A DNA stretch of 64,000 bases from Diplolepis rosae (GCA_030998225.1 JAPYXD010000715.1:2914001-2978000), one strand, 5' to 3'. Shown: positions 1 to 10,847, counted from the stretch's first letter. The notes: generated by a model not told the origin, from the sequence alone. Numbers and translations are program-made.

Positions 1-284
1 GAATTCAGCGACCTACAACACAAGATCATTCTACGCACGCAAAGTATGAAAATAGTCGAAAAATCGAAACATCGGAATAATCACTTTCAAAGGATCCACT
101 AATTTTGGTTTGGGTTCTACCCACAAATAATGCTCGAAGTGATGGCCCCTGGCGTGTCAACAATACCATATCGATGTGTGTTATCATGGGTATCGTAAAA
201 AATAAAAATAAATGAAAATGATTTTTCGACTATTTTCATATTTTGCGTAACTAGAATGACCATGTGTTGTAGGTCGCTAAATTC
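1..284. repeat. Short inverted-repeat (MITE-like) element
   Basis: Bases 1-65 and 220-284 are near-perfect reverse complements (both arms read GCGACCTACAACACA at the outer end), with about 155 bp of loop. There is no coding capacity. The left end is cut by the window, so the target site duplication and total size are unknown. It looks like a miniature inverted-repeat transposable element or foldback. Confidence 0.7.
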
Positions 285-511
285 GCCTTAAAATCGGCAA
301 TAATGTCAACGAAAAAAAATGCATGGTTCCATTTTAAAAAGTGGAGCTGACCTTGACGTAGCTTCAGCGCCTCCACCGTTAAAAAAAGAGGGTGGTCCAG
401 TATGATGGCCTTCTCGAACACTGAAACTTTTGTCTGGAATATTTTTGGATATGATCAATAGTTGAGTGCTATCGCTCTGTAACGCTTTATGTGCCTCAAC
501 CTGTATATATA

Positions 512-609
512 TGAGGCATTCCATATTAGATTGACAGTCGAAGTCGCAGATTTGAACGACATAATTTTTTTTCTGCGACATCGACTGTCAATCTAATATG
601 GAATGACCC
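512..609. repeat. Compact hairpin repeat
   Basis: Arms 512-549 and 572-609 are inverted copies (core ATTCCATATTAGATTGACAG) separated by about 22 bp. This could form a strong hairpin in DNA or RNA. It lies in otherwise unassigned sequence (300-780) that would be the internal leader of the minus-strand LTR element starting at 819. Confidence 0.7.
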
Positions 610-782
610 ATATATAATATTCGTATCTAATTAAAGAAGGAATTTCTACACATAATTATAATCTCTCTCTTCTTTACACAATATCTACTTTAAAAAAAAT
701 TTTCACTCAAAAGTTAATTATTCATTTTTTTAAATTGATCAATTAATTTATTAAATCTTTTTTCTGTTGTTAGCTTTTTTGT

Positions 783-801
783 TTCCCGGGTCGATGCACC
801 A
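783..801 (-). other. tRNA-Gly primer-binding site of a gypsy element
   Basis: Read on the minus strand this begins TGGTGCATCGACCCGGG, complementary to the 3' end of insect tRNA-Gly with its CCA tail. It lies 17 nt from the LTR edge at 819, the same arrangement as the primer site at 52443-52463 of the complete gypsy element. It marks a minus-strand element whose 5' LTR lies to the right and whose body lay to the left of the window. Confidence 0.65.
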
Positions 802-818
802 AAAATAATAAAAGGGTA

Positions 819-1682
819 TGTAACGTCCTGATTACTCACCCTTTATTCTTATATTTATTTCTCCTCGTTTTTGATCGGAGAAGAGACCTAAAAGATTTCT
901 CAACCGAAACAGGGACGAGGATAGGTAACAAATAAAGTTTACCAAAATTCACAATTATTAACAACATTTATTCTGACAATTTATACCAGAGAAACATAGC
1001 GAGAGAGAACAAGTTGTTGAAATTTCCTTCTGGGGAGGATGTCATTAAATGTAGACTTACAGATTATTTGGAATACCGCCGTGCAGGTGTAGAATCCAAA
1101 CTGGAGGGTTAAAGTTCTTTAGAATACTCAAAGTGGAGTCCTTTAAAATTCAAACCGGAAGCCTTTCATTCTGAACTGGAGCCTTTTTATATGAAAACTG
1201 GAAACTGGAGGAAACACTGATAATCCAAACTTCTGAACAATTGTACTTCAAATTCTTAAATTGTCTTCACGATTTTCACTCTCTAGAGCAGAGTATCGGC
1301 CCAGATGGAAGTTGGCAGGTTCTTGTCGGGCAGAGTAACGGCACGAATAGAGGTACACCCCGGTTCAGATGGTCTTGTAAGGGTAGCTACGGTGAAAACT
1401 GCTTTGGCTGTGTTAAAACGACATATTGCTCGTCTTTGTCCGTTGTCGGCCTCAGAGGACTTAAAAAAGACTAGGTGAAAGGTGACATGTGTGTGTTGTG
1501 GACGGATAATTTGCATGCGATGTTCGTCTTGCGGACGAAGGCAGGCAGAATGTTCGCGTGCTATACGTTCTGGCGAAGGGAATGCGCGAAGTATTGTGTA
1601 CTTTGATTCTCGCACCTCTTGATAACTTCTTTAATTATGGCGTGCGACTAAAGAGAGCGCTTGCGACGCCCCTTCAGTGACA
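819..1682 (-). mobile_element. 5' LTR of a minus-strand Ty3/gypsy element (right edge uncertain)
   Basis: The LTR edge TGTAACGTCCTG at 819 sits next to the tRNA-Gly primer site and resembles the edges TGTTACGTC at 42152, 52480 and 56868. By analogy with the 942-bp LTRs further right, the other edge should end in TGACA; the nearest candidate is 1675-1682 (CAGTGACA). That end is inference. There is no coding sequence inside; short open frames here look fortuitous. Confidence 0.45.
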
Positions 1683-2160
1683 GCCTCAGATTGATCAGTG
1701 CGCGCGACAGAGGCACATCTCTTCCGGCATCGACCGAGAGCATCGGTCTATAGCGTAGCCTCGACTCGGGTGTAGTACTTTGTTTTTGTCTATCATTAAT
1801 CTTGTCACTTTCGGTTATATTCGTTTCTCTGATTGTCTGTGATATTACGCGCGGACGATTCTTCAATATATCAGGTAAGAGATCTCTCGAACTAGAGTCT
1901 AATGATTTATTTTGGATCGCCACTGCCTCAATTTGGTTTGCATTGGTATTTCACTAATATTTCTTCAATGCTGGCCGGGCACTTGGCTCGTGGTTGAGCT
2001 GGCCTCTTCTCCTCTGATCGGAATTTTTGTGTATTAAAGGAAAAAGGGGAGGATATGCTAGACTAACTTTTTCCTCTTCTGGTTTCCCCTAAGTTCCTTC
2101 TTCTCAAGTCGATGCCATTCTAATTTCTTTCCTTTGCTGCGCCAGCTGATATTATTGTGT
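1683..2160. other. Unassigned sequence
   Basis: No recognisable gene or repeat on either strand. It may be LTR or flanking DNA. The right end is the sharp border of the tandem duplication. Confidence 0.4.
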
Positions 2161-2422
2161 ACTTAGCACATTCCAATGAGGTTTCCTCGTTCACACATAA
2201 TTAAGGGTTTGCAATGCTTTTCTATCTATAATTTCACTATTTTCTCTCTTCCTATTACAATTTTACTTCCGGACATTCTATTTTCGTTAAAATCAATACT
2301 TTTTAAAACCTGTTGCTTATGCACGTATTATCGTGAAATCTTTTTATTATTTTTGTATAGCTTAATATTATAAATAAATAAATATTGATGGTCACAGGAC
2401 GCACTTTTTCTAGAAATTTGTA

Positions 2423-2454
<32 letters not shown>

Positions 2455-2709
2455 GAGGAAGGGAGAAATGCTTTATGCACCGTCAAGGGGACTCCGCGCC
2501 CCCCTGGTGTGTGGGACTCTGCTGCTCGCGCAGCCCTACCCATTAAAACTCCCTCTCTGTCTCAAGGCCGTGGAATCCCACCCCGGAACCGCCGTTAGGC
2601 ATTACTTCAGGGTGGGGGCCATCTTAAGGCGATGTTAACCTCTCATCCGTGCTTCTTCGTCTCATTTCCTGGACTTGCACCTCCAGATCTCTTCTCCATG
2701 GCGGCCCTC

Positions 2710-3300
2710 CTAAGGCTTCCTGTTGGGGGCTGCCTCCCGGAAGGCCGCACAGCGCATAGTCCCCGGTATATGATCATTCCGGGGCTTTTCTTCCATTGCC
2801 GCACAGAGGTAGCACCGCGGTTGCCTTGTGCAGGACCCCGCGGTATGACCCTCCTCGCCGCATCTCCAGCAGCACCTACTTCGGTCTGGTCCACGACAGT
2901 CCACTGCCATGTGGCCGAAGCCAAGGCAGCGATAGATAGATAGATATAGATAGATACTCATAAGGTATTCGAAGGAGTCGAGGTAGCATACGGTATCGTC
3001 GATGTCGTACCGCAGCGCCCCGAGCCCCTTCTTCATCTCCTGTATGACATCCTTGATAGGAAGGTGCATGTTCTTCTTCGACCTGGAGAAGTTCTCCATC
3101 TTCTCCAGGGCCGATTCCACCTTCGAGAGGATCTCCAGCTGCTGCTCGTTCCGCTGATGTAGCCAGTTCCGGTACTGCCGTACCTGAGACTTATCCGTCT
3201 CGAACGGATCCGGCGTTTCCTCCGTCACGTCTAACTCCCCTCCAAATAACTCCTCACATACACTTTTATTTAAATTTTTAAACTCCATTTTTATTCCCAC
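2710..3300 (-). pseudogene. R1-type ORF1 (Gag-like) protein, internally deleted
   Basis: 196 codons. The N-terminus (residues about 10-115) is an acidic, then heptad-like charged region (CEELFGGELDVTEETPD ... YRNWLHQRNEQQLEILSKVE) shared with the longer ORF1 at 38650-39786. It then runs into a GATA microsatellite (residues about 115-122) and resumes at zinc knuckles LGFGHMAVDC and CWRCGEEGHTAGSC plus a partial third, CYLC. ORF1 of this clade is an RNA-binding coat protein for the element's transcript. The central domain of about 180 residues present in the 38.6 kb relative is missing, so I treat it as a deletion derivative. Confidence 0.75.
2932..2960. repeat. GATA/GATATA microsatellite inside ORF1
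   Basis: GATAGATAGATAGATATAGATAGATA occurs exactly where the ORF1 central domain is missing, and keeps the two halves in frame. Copy B has the same tract at 9094-9122. Confidence 0.85.
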
Positions 3301-3645
3301 GATTAGCTAGGGAAGTATTCGGTCCGCCCCTGCAGAGCCCCGCATGCAGGGGTAAGGCCTCAATACTCTAGGAGGTGGCCTGATTTCCTAGAGACACCGT
3401 GTGAGACACCACTCCCTGGTGCCATGCAGCCCTCGGCACGGTAGTTAACACCTTGGCTTGGGGGTTATTCCTTCGGGACCATCCCTGGAACATTGTCCGC
3501 GACTGCTTATTTAGTTTTGTATCCGTATTCAGCAGTAACCCTCGGTACAGGGCCCCTCTATTCGCAACCTGAGGACGCGCCCGGTGGCCTGTTCTAGGGC
3601 CTCCTGATCGGTTTCCGAAAAAACCAATGCAGGACCGGGAGAAAT

Positions 3646-3924
3646 TTGTACAATAATAACAATGTTAATAATAATAATAGACAATTGAATCCAGGACAGT
3701 ATGAAAACTTTAACTCAGGGAACTTTCAAAAACGAAATAAACCATACAAAAATAGATTAAAAACTGAACAAAATTCAACTTTCACGGAAATAATTCGCAA
3801 TAACTGCAAAAAACCTGGTAATTTAGTACGAGACTGCAGGATACCACGAAATAAACAATTAAAAACACCTCATCAGGAAAACTTCAAAGCTCTTCCCAGC
3901 ACGGGTGCACTGAGGAAAGCATAA
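3646..3924 (+). pseudogene. Gypsy Gag C-terminus (copy A)
   Basis: 92 residues beginning in an asparagine-rich tract, followed by a damaged zinc knuckle (NNCKKPGNLVRDC; the first Cys position is Asn and the His is lost) and ending ALPSTGALRKA. The Gag of the complete element at 49298 ends ALPSTDALRKA, so these are the same family. Its upstream part continues at 2395-2425 across the R1-type insertion. Gag packages element RNA; this copy cannot bind zinc normally. Confidence 0.8.
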
Positions 3925-3954
3925 ATTGAGAACCACTGGCATCAACTTCTAGCA

Positions 3955-4686
3955 AGCATACAACAATAAATATTTCAAAATCGACTGCAATCTCACCAAT
4001 TATAATACAATATTAACGGAAGCTCTAAAAAATCCAACATACATGATGACTGTTACTGATGCTGCTCAAAATTGAATTAACAAAAGGTTCTCAACCCTGG
4101 AGTACCAATAAATAAACAAAACTCATTAAAACTTACAGGAATTAATAACATTTTTGGTTATCCACCAGTATTTAATATTATTCCTAATGAAGTCTCAGTG
4201 GAAGAAGATGGCGTATAAGGATCAGAATTTTTCAAAAGGCTTAGAAATTCAGAACCACTGTTACCCTTTTAAATCTACCAATACATTAACTATTCCAGCT
4301 CGAACAGTGACAACATTTTATGTTCAAATAAAAAATACAGAAATAAGTGAGGGGTATATACCTCGATTACATATTCACGATGACGTTTACGTAGGAGACA
4401 CAGTTGTAAAAAATCACAAAAGAAAAGCATATTTAAAATTTGCAAACGCAACTAAAACACCAGCAACATTATTAGTTCCAATAGTGAATTTAGAAAACTG
4501 AACAATCAGAATGTAATAAATCAATTAAAAATTTTAATAATTTTAAAGAAATAAATTATATCAAATAACTTTTTAAGAACTGCCAATTCTCTGATTCACC
4601 CATGCAAATTTTATAATTTATTACTAATTTTCTACAACATTCAATTCATACTGTAGATGACTCTCCGATTTTTTCAAGACGATATA
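3955..4686 (+). pseudogene. Gypsy protease and protease-RT spacer (copy A), disrupted
   Basis: Fragments in several frames match the protease-to-RT part of the complete element. At 4160-4240 a protease C-terminal stretch matches the complete element's INILGYPTILNIIPNEV and EDGVLGSEFF, with a stop. The 4262-4501 stretch around TIPARTVTTFYVQIKNTE and EGYIPRLH matches the spacer that follows protease in the complete element (48730-48890). Near 4660 it reaches the RT start (DDSPIFSRRY) and is cut by a mariner. The catalytic DTGA is not recognisable here. Confidence 0.7.
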
Positions 4687-5236
4687 TTAGGTGCGCAACT
4701 AAGTTCCCGCTTTTTTTTATGAAAATGCAACTTTATTGTGAAAAAATGGTTACAAATGAATCGTTCAAAGTATTGCCCACCGTTAGCTACAACTTTTGCC
4801 CATCTTTCTGGTAGAGCTTGAATACAGTTACGGTAAAAGTCTTCATCATTTGAGGCTATCCTCGATTCAAGCCATTTTTCTATATCCTCATATGAGCGGA
4901 AGTGCTGATCAGCCAGACCATGTGCCATCGACTGGAACAAGTAATAATCGGACGGCGCAATATCTGGGAAATACGGCGGGTGGGGTAGAACTTCCCATTA
5001 GAGGGTTTCCAGGTAGGTTTTAATGGGTTTGGCAGCGAGTGGCCGAGCGTTGTCATGCTGTAGAATCACGCTTTCGTGCCTCTGCTCGTATTGTTTCGTA
5101 TTAGTTTTTGGCCTTCCTTCACGCGGGCGGTCGTCAACATCGAAATCACCGTCTTTGGAGCTACGGAACCAATCACGGCACGTTGTTTCAGTTAGAGCAG
5201 CATCTCCGTAAACTTTTTGGAGCTCTCGATGCGTTT
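4687..5236 (-). mobile_element. Internally deleted mariner (copy A)
   Basis: Minus strand; the left terminal sequence TAGGTGCGCAACTAAGTTCCCG is typical of mariner ends. The transposase remnant keeps an N-terminal helix-turn-helix piece, then the second catalytic Asp (QHDNARP), the third (PSDYYLF, just upstream of FQSMAHGLADQHF), and the C-terminus. The segment with the first catalytic Asp is deleted, so it is non-autonomous. It sits in the gypsy RT, and about 500 bp of RT (from the fingers to just before HIIDKNG) is missing at the insertion, so a deletion accompanied or followed it. Confidence 0.75.
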
Positions 5237-6040
5237 CATATAATTGATAAAAATGGAGTACGTCCAGATTCGAAAAAGATAATAGTTGTAAAAAGTTTCC
5301 AGTCCCAAAAATACAGAAAAATGTTTAAAAATTCTTAGGCTCAGCAGGATATTATAGACGATTTATTGGTGGATTTTCGAAAATTGCAGCTTTCGATATT
5401 TTAAAGGCACAATTATGTGAAGAACCACTTTTGCAACGACCTGATTTTCCTCATCCTTTTATACATACAACAGATACCTCAGGACTTGCAATAGGAGGTA
5501 TTTTATAACACGGAAAAATAGGTAAAGATAAGCCAATAGCATATGCTTCACGCAGTCTAAATGATACTGAGAAAAAATGTGATACATTCGCAAAAGAGGC
5601 TCTTGCTATAATATTTTGTGTAACTCAATTTAGTCCTTACTTGTATGAAAGAAATTTCACTCTAGTGACTGATCACAAATCTCTCGTTTGGTTTAAAAAC
5701 TCTAGAGACCCTTATTCACGAGTTTCACGTTGGAGACTGAAACTCGCAGAATATGATTTTGATGTAGTTTAAAAGACAGAAGAAATGAATGTAAATGCAC
5801 ATGCTCTCTCAAGAAACCCCATTAATGATAACAAAGAGAAATCAAAAAACTTACAAAATGATGACAACGCTATTTTTAGAGATTATTTTTAATTATTTTT
5901 TCAAAACTCAAGCAAGAAACAGAAAAAAGAAGAATGCCAAGGAGCCCAAAGATATTACTGAACTTGAAAGCGAAAAATTGAAAAAAAAATGATTCAACCT
6001 CAGAAGACGAAATTAACGACATTGATGTTACGGGCGAGTA
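5237..6040 (+). pseudogene. Gypsy RT C-terminus, RNase H and linker (copy A)
   Basis: Starts at HIIDKNGVRPD (RT thumb), continues through GYYRRFIGGFSKIA and an RNase H domain (TTDTSGLAIGGIL, AYASRSLNDTEK, KEALAIIF, LVTDHKSLVWF, SRWRLKLAEYDFDVV), then ALSRNPI and an acidic/basic linker ending STSEDE. All parts align in order with the complete element at 47700-46140. Stops and frame changes interrupt it. Confidence 0.8.
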
Positions 6041-7190
6041 TAGGTGGTTAAATGTTTTTTTTTGTAAGATCCTGGATTTACATTGCATAGAATTTTATTC
6101 TATACTGTAATAATTCATGACTTACAGGTGAAGCAAGACCACACTTTGTATCGTTCGTAATCTGAGCGTTTTTTGATAAACGCTGCAACTCAGCATTCCT
6201 GATCCGGCAAGCTGGTTCGAGAGCAAGGCAAGTTCTTTACTGATGTATCCAAATTTAAATAATTAAATTTCGAAATCACGTTTTGATAAATCTTCCTACG
6301 GATGCTCTACTTTTTTATGTTTTTCAGTTGCACCTCCTAGAATTAAAATTTCAAAAACACGTCATATATATATATATTTATAAACACAAAATAATATATT
6401 TATGTGTAACTCGCGTAAATAAAAATAAGTTTATGCGCGAGACCGTAAGAACTCAACGTACAATGGAGTACAAAGAGAATGAAAGAGAGCGTAAGAATGG
6501 ATGGGGAGAGAAATGCGAAAGAGAATAGAATATGGAGAAAAGAACAATATAAGAGAGAAAAGAAGTGGGCAATAGCGATGTCGCGCTCATGAAAATTGCT
6601 TGAGAAAAAGAGAATGAAAAGGAGCGTGAAAGAGAATGAAAGCTAGCAGAGAAAGCGAGAGGCAGGTTCTCTTTCATGCAGTACTGGTAGACACTGTACA
6701 CCACTATAGCTTTCTGTCGTTATTTTCTTTATTCCGTATTTCGTCCGCCCAATTAGAAAACTATTGGATTTATCACCTGCCCAAAATTATTCGTTTCTAG
6801 TAATGCTCTGATTTTTCTCTGCAGTTCAACGTGAGGTACAAGATAAACCCTACCTTCTTCATTCCCTGCACCTTTCCTTGAATACTTATGTACTGAGTCA
6901 GCTGATCTCCCACAACAAAAGCCACGTGCTTTTGTAACTAAAAGATGAAACTCATCTGAATATTTGAATTAATTATGTTGACGCTTTCAATTCATATGAT
7001 AATTATAAGCCTGGCCGAATTAAGTATATTTCGATTTATTCTGAAATATATTAGAAACTAAAATCGTTTTTACTATTTAATGACCATGCATCAAATACTA
7101 ATAACAAGTTTTTATTTATTTATTTATTTTATTTATAAATTAAAATTTGACAATTTGGAGCCTCAAACGAACGGACATTTGGATTAAATA
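6041..7190. other. Unidentified insertion within the gypsy linker (copy A)
   Basis: About 1.15 kb with no match to the complete element lies between the STSEDE linker and the Glu-rich/integrase part. It contains a purine-rich, GAGA-like tract at 6450-6690 and a TA/ATT-rich tail at 7110-7140. No ORF of note and no clear terminal repeats. Copy B equivalent: 12203-13352. It could be an anonymous element or an unusual segment of this lineage. Confidence 0.4.
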
Positions 7191-7240
7191 TTTTGATTTA
7201 TATTAAAATCAAATCTTCGTACGTAAAAATTGGAATCACG

Positions 7241-7850
7241 CACGAAGGAAATTATGAAGAAAATATGGAACAGGATTTTGAAGATAATTTTGAAGAAAAT
7301 TTTGAAGAGAAGTTTGAAGAAAACCATGAAGAGAACTTGGAACAAAATGTTGAAGCGTCTTACTTTGAAAAAAACTTTGAAACTAAATCGAAGATATCAA
7401 ATAAACTTTGAAAAAGTCGATAATGATCATAATGATGATAATCGTCCATCCCTAGAGCCCTCTGCACCCAACTCAGATCTATTAGGTAAGTTTTAATGAA
7501 TAAAAATATAGTTGATTGTCGCGATCAATTAGCTATGAGAAAGTATAATTATGCATATTTTGTTGCGACAAATGGAACTCCTCGCGAGAAAGGATCAAAA
7601 ACTTTAGAAAAACGTGAAACTTTAAGCAAATTTAAATAATTACAAAAAAGAATAGCAAAAGAGACTAAAAAAGGAAACTACTACCATTTTGCACTTGCAG
7701 TTGAAGAAGAAACTAAGGACAATTCATCCGAAACTTTAAATAATATGAAATCATCAATTTACCCATTACATGAATTATTTAAGAAATTTAAATTACGATC
7801 AATTAGTATAGTATTAGCAACGAGTTCATTTAATTGAAGAAGCTCATGAT
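7241..7850 (+). pseudogene. Glu-rich repeat and gypsy integrase N-terminal region (copy A)
   Basis: A run of TTTGAAGA-like units encodes repeats such as NFEENFEEKFEENHEENLEQ. It is followed by sequence matching the pre-integrase region of the complete element (CRDQL.MRK, then YFVATNGTPREKGSK, LEKRETL, KGNYYHFAL, LNNMK at 7500-7770). The frame is broken repeatedly and the zinc-binding and catalytic domains are absent. Copy B equivalent 13403-14012 has lost one base near 13537, which opens the frame across the repeat. Confidence 0.7.
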
Positions 7851-8160
7851 AGCTCTCTGGCCATATTTAATTCAAATTGGAATTTTTAAACAAGATGACT
7901 ATAATATTCCCACATGGAGCAGAAAGCTAAACAGTCCAGATACAATAAAAGATATTTTTGGAAAATAAAAACAAGACGACCAAATGCATACAAAAACTTA
8001 ATTTTCAGTTTACGGCTATCAGATCACATTGTCATAGCCGACATGTTGTATATAATAAACTAAGTTCACAAAATACAAAAAATAAATCAATAGCTTCAAA
8101 AAAAATATAACGATGATGAAATTTTTTCTATTTTTATATTACAAACAAAAAAGAGGCTGC
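7851..8160 (+). other. Low-complexity remnant between integrase and glycoprotein (copy A)
   Basis: AT-rich, with no convincing frame. Position suggests degraded integrase 3' part and env leader. Copy B equivalent 14013-14322. Confidence 0.35.
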
Positions 8161-8170
8161 TAATCGAAAC

Positions 8171-8188
8171 CTTCTTTTTCCAGAGATG
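8171..8188 (+). promoter_or_regulatory. Candidate env splice acceptor (copy A)
   Basis: Polypyrimidine tract CCTTCTTTTTCCAG ends at 8183, with an ATG three bases on at 8186. Env of insect errantiviruses is made from a spliced RNA, so an acceptor here fits. Copy B equivalent: 14333-14350. No donor was identified. Confidence 0.4.
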
Positions 8189-8321
8189 GGTAGACAACAG
8201 TCTACGTCATCATAGGATTTGACAGCGGTTCAAATCAATCAAATATTACATCATCCTTACTAGAGGTAGAAGAATGTGATCTACCTCGATCTCAAGTACG
8301 CGTTGAAAGAAATTATATACA
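8189..8321 (+). pseudogene. Chuvirus-like glycoprotein N-terminus, cut by the duplication (copy A)
   Basis: An open frame with short motifs VIIGFDSGSNQSNIT and VEECDLPRSQ, then RNYIQL, matches the mature N-terminus of the class of insect glycoproteins related to chuvirus G that serve as env in some LTR elements (family recognised from motif pattern; not searched). It stops at the duplication junction; copy B continues the same frame. Confidence 0.6.
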
Positions 8322-8583
8322 ACTTAGCACATTCCAATGAGGTTTCCTCGTTCACACATAATTAAGGGTTTGCAATGCTTTTCTATCTATAATTTCACTA
8401 TTTTCTCTCTTCCTATTACAATTTTACTTCCGGACATTCTATTTTCGTTAAAATCAATACTTTTTAAAACCTGTTGCTTATGCACGTATTATCGTGAAAT
8501 CTTTTTATTATTTTTGTATAGCTTAATATTATAAATAAATAAATATTGATGGTCACAGGACGCACTTTTTCTAGAAATTTGTA

Positions 8584-8586
<3 letters not shown>

Positions 8587-8617
<31 letters not shown>

Positions 8618-9801
8618 AGGAAGGGAGAAATGCTTTATGCACCGTCAAGGGGACTCCGCGCCCCCCTGGTGTGTGGGACTCTGCTGCTCGCGCAGCCCTA
8701 CCCATTAAAACTCCCTCTCTGTCTCAAGGCCGTGGAATCCCACCCCGGAACCGCCGTTAGGCATTACTTCAGGGTGGGGGCCATCTTAAGGCGATGTTAA
8801 CCTCTCATCCGTGCTTCTTCGTCTCATTTCCTGGACTTGCACCTCCAGATCTCTTCTCCATGGCGGCCCTCCTAAGGCTTCCTGTTGGGGGCTGCCTCCC
8901 GGAAGGCCGCACAGCGCATAGTCCCCGGTATATGATCATTCCGGGGCTTTTCTTCCATTGCCGCACAGAGGTAGCACCGCGGTTGCCTTGTGCAGGACCC
9001 CGCGGTATGACCCTCCTCGCCGCATCTCCAGCAGCACCTACTTCGGTCTGGTCCACGACAGTCCACTGCCATGTGGCCGAAGCCAAGGCAGCGATAGATA
9101 GATAGATATAGATAGATACTCATAAGGTATTCGAAGGAGTCGAGGTAGCATACGGTATCGTCGATGTCGTACCGCAGCGCCCCGAGCCCCTTCTTCATCT
9201 CCTGTATGCCGTCCCTGATAGGAAGGTGCATGTCCTTCTTCGACCTGGAGAAGTTCTCCATCTTCTCCAGGGCCGATTCCACCTTCGAGAGGATCTCCAG
9301 CTGCTGCTCGTTCCGCTGATGTAGCCAGTTCCGGTACTGCCGTACCTGAGACTTATCCGTCTCGAACGGATCCGGCGTTTCCTCCGTCACGTCTAACTCC
9401 CCTCCAAATAACTCCTCACATACACTTTTATTTAAATTTTTAAACTCCATTTTTATTCCCACGATTAGCTAGGGAAGTATTCGGTCCGCCCCTGCAGAGC
9501 CCCGCATGCAGGGGTAAGGCCTCAATACTCTAGGAGGTGGCCTGATTTCCTAGAGTCACCGTGTGAGACACCACTCCCTGGTGCCATGCAGCCCTCGGCA
9601 CGGTAGTTAACACCTTGGCTTGGGGGTTATTCCTTCGGGACCATCCCTGGAACATTGTCCGCGACTGCTTATTTAGTTTTGTATCCGTATTCAGCAGTAA
9701 CCCTCGGTACAGGGCCCCTCTATTCGCAACCTGAGGACGCGCCCGGTGGCCTGTTCTAGGGCCTCCTGATCGGTTTCCGAAAAAACCAATGCAGGACCGG
9801 G
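8587..9801 (-). mobile_element. Non-autonomous R1-clade element (copy B), with ORF1 at 8872-9462
   Basis: Duplicate of 2426-3639, with the same 14-bp target duplication at 8573-8586 and 9802-9815. The ORF1 remnant of 196 codons differs from copy A at three residues near the N-terminal domain border (KDMHLPIRDG here, KNMHLPIKDV in copy A). The poly(A) tract is slightly longer than in copy A. Confidence 0.85.
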
Positions 9802-9807
9802 AGAAAT

Positions 9808-10086
9808 TTGTACAATAATAACAATGTTAATAATAATAATAGACAATTGAATCCAGGACAGTATGAAAACTTTAACTCAGGGAACTTTCAAAAACGAAAT
9901 AAACCATACAAAAATAGATTAAAAACTGAACAAAATTCAACTTTCACGGAAATAATTCGCAATAACTGCAAAAAACCTGGTAATTTAGTACGAGACTGCA
10001 GGATACCACGAAATAAACAATTAAAAACACCTCATCAGGAAAACTTCAAAGCTCTTCCCAGCACGGGTGCACTGAGGAAAGCATAA
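9808..10086 (+). pseudogene. Gypsy Gag C-terminus (copy B)
   Basis: Same 92-residue remnant as at 3646-3924, with the same damaged zinc knuckle, following the 3' target duplication of the copy-B R1-type insertion. Confidence 0.8.
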
Positions 10087-10116
10087 ATTGAGAACCACTG
10101 GCATCAACTTCTAGCA

Positions 10117-10847
10117 AGCATACAACAATAAATATTTCAAAATCGACTGCAATCTCACCAATTATAATACAATATTAACGGAAGCTCTAAAAAATCCAAC
10201 ATACATGATGACTGTTACTGATGCTGCTCAAAATTGAATTAACAAAAGGTTCTCAACCCTGGAGTACCAATAAATAAACAAAACTCATTAAAACTTACAG
10301 GAATTAATAACATTTTTGGTTATCCACCAGTATTTAATATTATTCCTAATGAAGTCTCAGTGGAAGAAGATGGCGTATAAGGATCAGAATTTTTCAAAAG
10401 GCTTAGAAATTCAGAACCACTGTTACCCTTTTAAATCTACCAATACATTAACTATTCCAGCTCGAACAGTGACAACATTTTATGTTCAAATAAAAAATAC
10501 AGAAATAAGTGAGGGGTATATACCTCGATTACATATTCACGATGACGTTTACGTAGGAGACACAGTTGTAAAAAATCACAAAAGAAAAGCATATTTAAAA
10601 TTTGCAAACGCAACTAAAACACCAGCAACATTATTAGTTCCAATAGTGAATTTAGAAAACTGAACAATCAGAATGTAATAAATCAATTAAAAATTTTAAT
10701 AATTTTAAAGAAACAAATTATATCAAATAACTTTTTAAGAACTGCCAATTCTCTGATTCACCCATGCAAATTTTATAATTTATTACTAATTTTCTACAAC
10801 ATTCAATTCATACTGTAGATGACTCTCCGATTTTTTCAAGACGATAT
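10117..10847 (+). pseudogene. Gypsy protease/spacer remnant (copy B)
   Basis: Duplicate of 3955-4686, including the spacer TIPARTVTTFYVQIK. It differs by single bases, for example near 10713. Confidence 0.7.

Larger units (their letters stand above)
2426..3639 (-). mobile_element. Non-autonomous R1-clade non-LTR retrotransposon (copy A)
   Basis: Minus strand. The 3' poly(A) is the T tract at 2427-2454 and the 5' end is near 3639. A 14-bp target duplication AGAAATTTGTACAA flanks it at 2412-2425 and 3640-3653, so the borders are secure. It carries a 5' UTR, a shortened ORF1 and a 3' UTR, with no endonuclease or RT, so it would have depended on a full-length relative. It interrupts the asparagine-rich part of a gypsy gag. 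Confidence 0.85.
2161..8321. repeat. 6.16 kb tandem duplication, copy A
   Basis: This segment and 8322-14483 are nearly identical head-to-tail copies. The unit starts ACTTAGCACATTCC and ends at AATTATATACA. At the centre the end joins the start through ACTT, which also occurs at 2161-2164 and 14484-14487, so the junction is a 4-bp microhomology. Scattered differences (for example around 3050, 3376, 6320-6360 and 6595) show two genuinely diverging copies. Contents: unassigned 5' sequence (2161-2395), gypsy gag with an R1-type insertion, protease, mariner, RNase H, linker, integrase and the start of a glycoprotein. Confidence 0.9.

Noticed and set aside
306..581. 91-codon open frame on the minus strand
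   Set aside because: It overlaps a hairpin repeat, has no recognisable motif and lies in the leader region of a minus-strand LTR element.
6283..6704. Open frames with Ser/Phe or Arg/Glu repeats on both strands
   Set aside because: They are by-products of the purine-rich tract; the copy-B equivalents are interrupted.
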